A stretch of DNA of 64,000 nucleotides from Stutzerimonas stutzeri (GTDB lineage Bacteria; Pseudomonadota; Gammaproteobacteria; Pseudomonadales; Pseudomonadaceae): the NCBI RefSeq assembly GCF_000952685.1, contig NZ_JYHV01000011.1, forward strand, positions 1-64,000. The letters are read 5' to 3'. Below are positions 57,751-64,000 of the stretch, one piece after another (position 1 is the stretch's first letter; the number at the start of each line of letters is the position of its first letter). A model generated the notes under the pieces. That model ran no database searches, was not told the DNA's origin, and worked only from the letters and a program-made list of their open reading frames with translations. A program made the translations under genes and the position numbers.

Positions 57751-58752
57751 TCAGTCGAACAGGCCGAAGGTCAGATAGCTCCACCAAGAGCGGCCTTCGT
57801 CTTGTTGTTCATTTTCCGCTCCAGCATCCCTCAATACCGGACGCAGCTCATCCGGAAGATCCTGGGCGGCGTTCTCATACTGACGTACCACGTCGCGGTT
57901 GGATTGCGAACTGTCCGGGGCCTTATTTTCCGTTTCGATCAGGCCGAGGGTGGCGCGGGACAACCAGCTCCGATTGTCGGCTTCCTGCTGGCGAGGCACG
58001 AACTTGCCGTCTTCCAGGCTTGGATGTTCCGGGTAGTTGAGCTTGAGCGTTTCCAGGCTGGTGTTCGCGAGGTCGTCCAGCCCCAGGCGCTGGTAGGCTT
58101 CGGTCATGACCGCCAGGCCATCGCCAACGGCGGGGGTACCCTGGAAGTTTTCTACGATGTAACGCCCGCGATTGGCAGCGGCGACATAAGCCTGGCGGCG
58201 CAGATAATAGTCGGCGACATGGATCTCGTTTGCGGCCAGCAGGTTGCGCAGGTAGACCATCCGCGCCTTGGCGTCCGGCGCGTAGCGACTGTTCGGAAAA
58301 CGTGTGGTCAGTTGAGCGAATTCATTGAACGAGTCGCGCGCGGCGCCCGGGTCACGCTTGGTCATGTCCAGCGGCAGAAAGCGTGCAAGCAGGCCGCGAT
58401 CCTGGTCGAAGGAGGCCAACCCTTTGAGGTAATAGGCATAGTCGACACTAGGGTGCTGCGGGTGCAGGCGGATAAAACGGTCTGCGGAAGAGCGAGCGGC
58501 TTCTGGCTCTGTGTTGCGATAGTAGGCGTAGATCAGTTCCAGCTGCGCCTGTTCGGCGAAACGGCCGAAGGGGTAGCGGGATTCCAAAGCCTTCAGTTTG
58601 TTGATAGCGCTGGTGTAGCTCTTGCTGTCCAGGTCGGCCTGCGCCTGACGGTAGAGTTCCGCTTCGCCGAGGTTTTCGCTAATAGTTTCGTTGGACGAAC
58701 AGGCAGCGGTAAGGGCGAAAATGGCGATCAGCAGCAGGTGTTTCACTCGCAT
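57751..58752 (-). CDS. bamD: Outer membrane protein assembly factor BamD
   Basis: BamD is the essential lipoprotein of the BAM complex that inserts beta-barrels into the outer membrane. The 333-residue precursor has a lipoprotein signal with Cys18 (LTAAC). TPR repeats follow, starting [20 protein letters not shown] and [23 protein letters not shown], with an acidic linker and the conserved end [13 protein letters not shown]. The start at 58752 is set by [14 protein letters not shown], although the frame is open further upstream. It is divergent from rluD. Confidence 0.95.
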   Translation of the reverse strand: MRVKHLLLIAIFALTAACSSNETISENLGEAELYRQAQADLDSKSYTSAINKLKALESRYPFGRFAEQAQLELIYAYYRNTEPEAARSSADRFIRLHPQHPSVDYAYYLKGLASFDQDRGLLARFLPLDMTKRDPGAARDSFNEFAQLTTRFPNSRYAPDAKARMVYLRNLLAANEIHVADYYLRRQAYVAAANRGRYIVENFQGTPAVGDGLAVMTEAYQRLGLDDLANTSLETLKLNYPEHPSLEDGKFVPRQQEADNRSWLSRATLGLIETENKAPDSSQSNRDVVRQYENAAQDLPDELRPVLRDAGAENEQQDEGRSWWSYLTFGLFD

Positions 58753-59035
58753 GGCGGCTTGCGTCCCTGTGACGGCTGGCTGTCTCGCGCGGAGCCGTCC
58801 TGTTATGATGGGCGCCCCGGCTGGCCGGGACAAAGACGCCGTATTTAAACACAAGCGTGTTGTCGAAACCAAAGCCCCACCTGTGTCTCCGTCGAAGAGG
58901 TTCCTTGGCGGGTTGCCCAACCATGCGGCATGCCAGTCGACCCGAACATCGCGACCATTGTCGCGCGCAGTTGCCGATCGCCTGTCTCGTCGAACCGCAT
59001 TATTGCCTCTCCCTATTTATGAAGCGCCCTTAATT

Positions 59036-60010
59036 ATGTCCACGATCTCCACCCAGGCCATTCATCTCCGCGCCGAGGTGCCGTTCGCCCTCGGTGGACA
59101 GCGCCTCGATCAGGTCGCGGCTCAGCTGTTTTCTGAGCATTCCCGGTCACGCCTCGCCGCATGGATCAAGGATGGGCTACTTACGGTCGATGGCGCCGCG
59201 CTGCGCCCGCGTGACACGGTGCATGCCGGCGCGGTTCTGGAATTGTCTGCCGAACAGCAGGCACAGGGTGAATGGGTGGCCCAGGACATTCCGCTGGATA
59301 TCGTCTTCGAGGACGAGCACATCCTCGTATTGAACAAGCCGTCTGGCTTGGTGGTGCATCCCGCCGCCGGTCATGCCGATGGCACCCTGCTCAATGCCCT
59401 GCTGCATCATGTGCCGGACATTATCAATGTGCCGCGCGCCGGTATTGTGCATCGCCTGGACAAGGACACTACCGGGCTGATGGTCGTGGCCAAGACGCTG
59501 CAGGCGCAGACGCGTCTGGTCGAGCAGCTGCAGGCGCGCAGCGTCAGTCGCATCTACGAGGCCATCGTCATTGGCGTGATCATCACTGGTGGCACGGTCG
59601 ATGCGCCGATCGGGCGCCACGGTCAGCAGCGTCAACGCATGGCTGTGGTCGAAGGCGGCAAGCCCGCCGTCAGCCATTACCGCGTGCTCGAACGCTTCCG
59701 TTCGCATACGCATGTCAGGGTCAAGCTGGAGACCGGCCGCACGCACCAGATCCGTGTGCACATGACGCATATCGGCTATCCGCTGGTGGGCGATCCGCTG
59801 TACAGCGGGCGCTTCCGCATTCCGCCGGCGGCAAATCCGACCATGGTGCAAACGCTGCGCGATTTCCCGCGCCAGGCCCTGCACGCGCGCTTCCTCGAAC
59901 TCGATCACCCGGTCACGGGGAAACGGCTGAAATGGGAGTCGCCATTGCCGGACGATTTCGTCTGGTTACTCACCCTGCTGCAGCAGGACCGTGAGGCGTT
60001 CGTCGGGTGA
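59036..60010 (+). CDS. rluD: 23S rRNA pseudouridine synthase RluD (1911/1915/1917)
   Basis: RluD makes three pseudouridines in helix 69 of 23S rRNA. The 324-residue protein has an N-terminal S4 RNA-binding domain (about 20-80, with LDQVAAQLFSEHSRSRLAAW). The catalytic domain has the nucleophilic aspartate in HRLDKDTTGLMVVAK and the TGRTHQIRVHM motif. The frame is open upstream to 58691, but family similarity begins at MSTISTQAIHLRAEVP. Its stop overlaps the pgeF GTG start. Confidence 0.95.
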   Translation: MSTISTQAIHLRAEVPFALGGQRLDQVAAQLFSEHSRSRLAAWIKDGLLTVDGAALRPRDTVHAGAVLELSAEQQAQGEWVAQDIPLDIVFEDEHILVLNKPSGLVVHPAAGHADGTLLNALLHHVPDIINVPRAGIVHRLDKDTTGLMVVAKTLQAQTRLVEQLQARSVSRIYEAIVIGVIITGGTVDAPIGRHGQQRQRMAVVEGGKPAVSHYRVLERFRSHTHVRVKLETGRTHQIRVHMTHIGYPLVGDPLYSGRFRIPPAANPTMVQTLRDFPRQALHARFLELDHPVTGKRLKWESPLPDDFVWLLTLLQQDREAFVG

Positions 60011-60741
60011 GCGACTGGCCAGCGGACTGGATCCGTCCCGAGTGGCCGGCGCCTGCCCGCGTGCGGGCGTGCGTCACGACCCGTGGCGGTGGGATGAGCC
60101 CGGCGCCTTTCGATAGTTTCAATCTGGGCGACCATGTTGGCGACGCCGCGGATGCAGTGGCTGCCAATCGTCTGAATTTGCGCCGCGTGCTCGGTTGCGA
60201 GCCGGCCTGGATGAGTCAGGTTCATTCGAATATCGCAGTCGAAGCCGATCCGCGCGGCTGTCCTACCGCCGATGCCAGCTGGACGGGCGCGCCGGGCATC
60301 GCCTGCGCGGTATTGACCGCCGACTGTCTGCCGGTGCTGTTCTGTGACCTCGTCGGGACCCGGGTCGCGGCCGCGCATGCGGGTTGGCGCGGGCTGGCCG
60401 CGGGCATACTCGAGGCTACCGTTGCATCCATGAGCACTCCTGGCACACAGCTGATAGCCTGGCTCGGCCCAGCGATCGGACCCGAGGCCTTCGAGGTCGG
60501 TGCGGAGGTGCGCGAGGCGTTCGTGTCACAGCATGCCGTCACAGCCGAAGCCTTTTCCCTCAGCCGCAACGCCGGCCGCTACATGGCTGACATCTACCAG
60601 CTCGCCCGCATCCGTCTGGCCGCTTGCGGCGTCACGGCGGTGTTCGGTGGCGGCTTCTGTACGGTCAACGACCCGCGTTTTTATTCCTATCGCCGTTCTG
60701 CCCGCACCGGTCGCTTCGCCAGCCTGATCTGGCTCGACTGA
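60007..60741 (+). CDS. pgeF: Peptidoglycan editing factor PgeF (YfiH/DUF152)
   Basis: PgeF hydrolyses misincorporated L-Ser from UDP-MurNAc precursors; older databases call it a polyphenol oxidase or laccase. The 244-residue protein has the conserved metal-binding motifs SQVHSN, LTADCLPVLFCD and HAGWRGLAAG. It starts at GTG 60007, overlapping rluD by 4 nt. The rluD-pgeF-clpB order is as in P. aeruginosa. Confidence 0.94.
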   Translation: MSDWPADWIRPEWPAPARVRACVTTRGGGMSPAPFDSFNLGDHVGDAADAVAANRLNLRRVLGCEPAWMSQVHSNIAVEADPRGCPTADASWTGAPGIACAVLTADCLPVLFCDLVGTRVAAAHAGWRGLAAGILEATVASMSTPGTQLIAWLGPAIGPEAFEVGAEVREAFVSQHAVTAEAFSLSRNAGRYMADIYQLARIRLAACGVTAVFGGGFCTVNDPRFYSYRRSARTGRFASLIWLD

Positions 60742-60825
60742 GCGCCGGTTCTGTTTCGGTGCCTCCGCTGAGGTGGCCAGGTCGCGCGGTGCGTCGCCGA
60801 GATGACCTGCGTCAATGCCATTCGG

Positions 60826-60853
60826 CTTGAATCTCCAACAATCAACCTCATCT
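60826..60853 (+). promoter_or_regulatory. Sigma-32 (RpoH) heat-shock promoter of clpB
   Basis: A perfect -35 CTTGAA is followed after 14 nt by CCTCATCT, one mismatch from the CCCCATNT consensus. It lies about 75 nt upstream of the clpB start. Motif, spacing and gene function all agree. Confidence 0.82.
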
Positions 60854-60926
60854 AAGTTCCATCTCGCAGGCTTTTGTCGAGGTGCGATTGAGTGCGCCGG
60901 CCTGCCAAACCAGAAAGGGTGATTAC

Positions 60927-63497
60927 ATGCGTATCGATCGATTGACCAGCAAGCTGCAGCTTGCGCTCTCCGATGCCCAATCCATCGCCGTCGGCCTCGA
61001 CCATCCGTCTATCGAACCGTTGCACTTGATGCAGGCGCTGCTCGATCAGCAGGGTGGTTCGATCCGGCCGCTGTTGATGCAGGTGGGCTTCGATATCAAC
61101 GGCTTGCGCCAGGCGCTGACTAAGGAGCTGGATCAGTTACCCAAGCTCCAGAACCCTACGGGCGACATGAACATGTCGCAGGATCTGGCGCGCCTGTTGA
61201 ACCAGGCTGACCGACTGGCGCAGCAGAAGGGTGACCAGTACATCTCCAGCGAACTGGTGCTGCTCGCCGCGCTGGATAGCAATACCCGACTGGGCAAGCT
61301 CTTGCTGGCCCAGGGAGTGAGTAAGAAAGCACTGGAAAACGCCATCAGCAATCTGCGCGGTGGCGATGCGGTCAACGATCCCAACGCCGAGGAGTCGCGT
61401 CAGGCGCTGGACAAATACACCGTCGATATGACCAAGCGCGCCGAGGACGGCAAGCTCGATCCGGTGATCGGTCGCGATGATGAGATCCGCCGAACCATTC
61501 AGGTGCTGCAACGGCGTACCAAGAACAACCCCGTGCTCATTGGCGAGCCTGGCGTCGGCAAGACCGCGATCGTCGAAGGTCTGGCCCAGCGCATCGTCAA
61601 CGGCGAGGTGCCGGATGGGCTCAAGGACAAGCGTCTGCTGGCACTGGACATGGGCTCTTTGATCGCTGGCGCCAAGTTTCGCGGTGAGTTTGAGGAGCGT
61701 CTGAAGGCGGTGCTCAACGAGCTGAGCAAGCAGGAAGGGCGGGTCATCCTGTTCATCGACGAGCTGCACACCATGGTCGGTGCCGGCAAGGCCGAGGGCG
61801 CCATGGATGCGGGCAACATGCTCAAGCCGGCGCTGGCCAGAGGCGAGCTGCATTGTGTTGGTGCGACCACGCTCGATGAGTATCGCCAGTACATCGAAAA
61901 GGATGCGGCGCTGGAGCGGCGTTTCCAGCGCGTGCAGGTCGATGAGCCGAGCGAGGAGGACACCATTGCCATTCTGCGAGGCCTGAAAGAGCGCTACGAA
62001 GTGCACCACGGCGTTTCCATCACCGACGGCGCGATCATCGCCGCGGCGAAACTGTCGCATCGCTACATCACCGACCGGCAGCTGCCTGACAAGGCCATCG
62101 ATTTGATCGACGAGGCGGCCAGCCGCATTCGCATGGAAATCGACTCCAAACCGGAGGAGCTGGATCGCCTCGATCGCCGCCTGATCCAATTGAAGATCGA
62201 GCGTGAGGCGCTGAAGAACGAGGACGACGAAGCAACCAAGAAGCGTCTGGCCAAGCTCGATGATGAAATCGTCAAGCTGGAGCGTGAATACGCCGACCTG
62301 GAGGAAATCTGGAAGTCGGAAAAGGCTGAAGTGCAGGGCTCGGCTCAGATGCAGCAGAAGATCGAGCAGGCCAAGGCCGATCTGGAGGCTGCGCGGCGCA
62401 AGGGCGACCTGTCGCGTATGGCCGAACTGCAGTACGGCATCATTCCCGATCTGGAGCGCAGCCTGCAAATGGTCGACCAGCACGGTAAGACCGAGAATCA
62501 GTTGTTGCGCAACAAGGTCACCGACGAGGAAATCGCCGAAGTCGTTTCCAAGTGGACCGGCATTCCAGTGTCGAAGATGCTCGAAGGCGAGCGCGAGAAG
62601 TTGCTCAAGATGGAAGACCTGCTGCATCAGCGCGTAATCGGGCAGCACGAGGCAGTTGTCTCGGTCGCCAACGCGGTGCGTCGTTCGCGCGCCGGACTGG
62701 CAGATCCGAATCGTCCCAGCGGTTCCTTCCTATTCCTTGGCCCGACCGGCGTGGGCAAGACCGAGTTGTGCAAGGCGCTGGCCGAATTCCTCTTCGATAC
62801 CGAGGAGGCGATGATCCGCATCGACATGTCGGAGTTCATGGAAAAGCATTCGGTCGCACGTCTGATCGGCGCGCCGCCGGGGTACGTCGGCTACGAGGAA
62901 GGCGGTTACCTGACCGAGGCAGTGCGCCGTAAGCCTTATTCGGTAGTGCTGCTCGATGAGGTCGAGAAGGCGCATCCCGATGTGTTCAATATTCTGCTGC
63001 AAGTGCTTGAGGACGGCCGCCTGACGGATAGCCATGGGCGTACGGTGGACTTCCGCAACACCGTGATCGTGATGACGTCGAATCTGGGATCGACCCAGAT
63101 TCAGGAGTTGGTGGGTGATCCTGATGCTCAACGCGCAGCCGTGATGGATGCGGTAAGCAATCACTTCCGCCCCGAGTTCATCAATCGTATCGACGAGGTG
63201 GTGGTGTTCGACCCGCTGGCCCGCGAGCAGATCGCAGGTATCGCGCAGATCCAGCTCGGTCGTCTGCGGCAACGCCTGGCAGAGCGCGAGCTCAGCCTGG
63301 AACTCAGCAACGAGGCCATGGACAAGCTGGTTGCCGTTGGCTACGACCCGGTCTATGGTGCGCGACCCCTGAAACGCGCCATCCAGCGCTGGATCGAGAA
63401 CCCGCTCGCGCAGAACATACTGTCTGGCGCGTTCGAGCAGGGTTCTTCCATCGTCGGCAAAGTGGAGGGCGACGAGATCCGCTTCGCCAAAGCGTGA
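60927..63497 (+). CDS. clpB: ATP-dependent disaggregase ClpB
   Basis: ClpB works with DnaK to pull proteins out of aggregates after heat stress. The 856-residue protein has the N-terminal Clp repeats (1-145) and the first AAA+ domain with Walker [14 protein letters not shown]. The long M-domain coiled coil (about 410-525) and the second AAA+ domain with [14 protein letters not shown] follow. The start at 60927 gives the family sequence [19 protein letters not shown]; an in-frame ATG at 60882 has no support. A heat-shock promoter lies just upstream. Confidence 0.98.
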   Translation: MRIDRLTSKLQLALSDAQSIAVGLDHPSIEPLHLMQALLDQQGGSIRPLLMQVGFDINGLRQALTKELDQLPKLQNPTGDMNMSQDLARLLNQADRLAQQKGDQYISSELVLLAALDSNTRLGKLLLAQGVSKKALENAISNLRGGDAVNDPNAEESRQALDKYTVDMTKRAEDGKLDPVIGRDDEIRRTIQVLQRRTKNNPVLIGEPGVGKTAIVEGLAQRIVNGEVPDGLKDKRLLALDMGSLIAGAKFRGEFEERLKAVLNELSKQEGRVILFIDELHTMVGAGKAEGAMDAGNMLKPALARGELHCVGATTLDEYRQYIEKDAALERRFQRVQVDEPSEEDTIAILRGLKERYEVHHGVSITDGAIIAAAKLSHRYITDRQLPDKAIDLIDEAASRIRMEIDSKPEELDRLDRRLIQLKIEREALKNEDDEATKKRLAKLDDEIVKLEREYADLEEIWKSEKAEVQGSAQMQQKIEQAKADLEAARRKGDLSRMAELQYGIIPDLERSLQMVDQHGKTENQLLRNKVTDEEIAEVVSKWTGIPVSKMLEGEREKLLKMEDLLHQRVIGQHEAVVSVANAVRRSRAGLADPNRPSGSFLFLGPTGVGKTELCKALAEFLFDTEEAMIRIDMSEFMEKHSVARLIGAPPGYVGYEEGGYLTEAVRRKPYSVVLLDEVEKAHPDVFNILLQVLEDGRLTDSHGRTVDFRNTVIVMTSNLGSTQIQELVGDPDAQRAAVMDAVSNHFRPEFINRIDEVVVFDPLAREQIAGIAQIQLGRLRQRLAERELSLELSNEAMDKLVAVGYDPVYGARPLKRAIQRWIENPLAQNILSGAFEQGSSIVGKVEGDEIRFAKA

Positions 63498-63509
63498 GCC
63501 TGGCAAAGA

Positions 63510-63527
63510 GCCGCCCATGCGGGCGGC
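63510..63527 (+). terminator. Weak hairpin after clpB
   Basis: GCCGCCC and GGGCGGC form a 7-bp stem with an ATGC loop, 13 nt after the clpB stop. The following sequence is not T-rich, so termination may be partial or Rho-dependent. Confidence 0.45.
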
Positions 63528-63617
63528 GCTGAGGTCATTGCGACGGGCTCGTTGCCGTCGCTCGACGGGAGGGCTGAGGTAACTCGCAAAGCATTGTAGT
63601 AAATCGCATTTTTTCTG

Positions 63618-63645
63618 TTGACAGGCGCGTCGAGAACCGTAAAAT
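63618..63645 (+). promoter_or_regulatory. Sigma-70 promoter of the tRNA-Asn-Pro-Lys cluster
   Basis: A perfect TTGACA is followed after 16 nt by TAAAAT (5 of 6 to the -10 consensus) and then a GC-only discriminator (GGCGCGCC). That discriminator is typical of stringently controlled stable-RNA promoters. The first tRNA begins about 60 nt later. Confidence 0.8.
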
Positions 63646-63711
63646 GGCGCGCCTCTGAGGGGGGTTTGCAAGGCGGCACAGCAAACCATCCAACGAGCTG
63701 GAAGTGATAGT

Positions 63712-63787
63712 TCCGCGATAGCTCAGTCGGTAGAGCAAATGACTGTTAATCATTGGGTCCCAGGTTCGAGTCCTGGTCGCGGAGCCA
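63712..63787 (+). tRNA. tRNA-Asn (anticodon GTT)
   Basis: Acceptor TCCGCGA pairs with TCGCGGA, followed by discriminator G and encoded CCA. The anticodon loop CTGTTAA gives GTT, and the T arm is CCAGGTTCGAGTCCTGG. The gene is 76 nt long and is the first of three in the cluster. Confidence 0.98.
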
Positions 63788-63796
63788 ATTTCCAAT

Positions 63797-63873
63797 CGGG
63801 GTATAGCGCAGTCCGGTAGCGCGCCTGCTTTGGGAGCAGGATGTCGGGAGTTCGAATCCCCCTACCCCGACCA
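63797..63873 (+). tRNA. tRNA-Pro (anticodon TGG)
   Basis: Acceptor CGGGGTA pairs with TACCCCG, followed by A and encoded CCA. The anticodon stem CCTGC/GCAGG encloses TTTGGGA, giving TGG. The gene is 77 nt long and sits 9 nt after tRNA-Asn. Confidence 0.98.
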
Positions 63874-63878
63874 ATTTT

Positions 63879-63954
63879 GGGTCGTTAGCTCAGTTGGTAG
63901 AGCAGTTGGCTTTTAACCAATTGGTCGTAGGTTCGAATCCTACACGACCCACCA
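63879..63954 (+). tRNA. tRNA-Lys (anticodon TTT)
   Basis: Acceptor GGGTCGT pairs with ACGACCC, followed by A and encoded CCA. The anticodon stem TTGG/CCAA encloses CTTTTAA, giving TTT. The gene is 76 nt long and starts 5 nt after tRNA-Pro. The cluster matches the three tRNAs next to clpB in P. aeruginosa. Confidence 0.98.
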
Positions 63955-64000
63955 AACTGCCTTGCAGAAAGGCATGAGAACCGGAAGATTCCGAGCGAAT

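Noticed and set aside
61137..62648. A 503-codon minus-strand frame opposite clpB
   Set aside because: It is antisense to strongly conserved ClpB sequence, starts inside it and has no ribosome site or domain.

Overview
The window is a gap-dense, GC-rich gammaproteobacterial chromosome segment that looks like Pseudomonas in the broad sense, most likely the Stutzerimonas (P. stutzeri) branch. This rests on gene content and on gene order that matches, block by block, what I remember of the P. aeruginosa PAO1 map. I see no phage, plasmid, transposase, integrase or CRISPR array. Nearly every gene can be assigned to a known family, so I do not claim a wholly new system. The least explained items are regulatory sequences and one broken gene.

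Layout. (1) 1-4548, minus strand: ethanolamine catabolism (exaC-type aldehyde dehydrogenase, permease eat, and eutB running off the left edge), with a sigma-54 promoter in front of eat. (2) 4755-7224, plus: mpl, ubiX and a YceK/YidQ-type lipoprotein, with a cluster of GTAGGGTGG-headed palindromes between mpl and ubiX. (3) 7225-18127: a complete oxidative D-galactose (De Ley-Doudoroff) locus: FadR-type regulator, SMP-30 lactonase, SDR sugar dehydrogenase, AraFGH-type ABC importer, DgoK, DgoA, DgoD and a convergent exported aldose 1-epimerase. (4) 18296-32523: queG (minus), then nnr-tsaE-amiB-mutL-miaA-hfq-hflX-hflK-hflC-hisZ-purA. (5) 32663-42598: two tRNA-Leu genes, rnr-rlmB, an orphan hybrid histidine kinase, rpsF-rpsR-DUF2232-rplI and dnaB. 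(6) 42600-49400: a YafY/VOC pair, alr, a frameshifted 7TMR-DISM diguanylate cyclase (nicD-like) and a YgiQ radical SAM protein. (7) 49449-54345: chemoreceptor, tandem-receiver diguanylate cyclase and DUF2333. (8) 54384-63954: pilR, pilS, a small zinc-finger-like protein, bamD, then rluD, pgeF, clpB and a tRNA-Asn-Pro-Lys cluster.

How the genes work together. The galactose locus forms a closed route: import, mutarotation, oxidation to galactonolactone, hydrolysis, dehydration, phosphorylation and aldol cleavage to pyruvate and glyceraldehyde 3-phosphate. It has its own regulator and a visible candidate operator. The ethanolamine genes form the import, lyase and acetaldehyde-oxidation route. 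Region 4 is the classic mutL-miaA-hfq-hflX-hflKC superoperon with several 1-4 nt stop/start overlaps. Regions 6 to 8 are rich in signalling: two GGDEF proteins, one chemoreceptor and the PilSR pilus two-component system, plus the kinase of region 5.

Limits. All assignments come from reading translated sequence and remembered family features; no search was run. Promoters, operators and terminators were found by eye and are candidates. P. aeruginosa locus comparisons are from memory.
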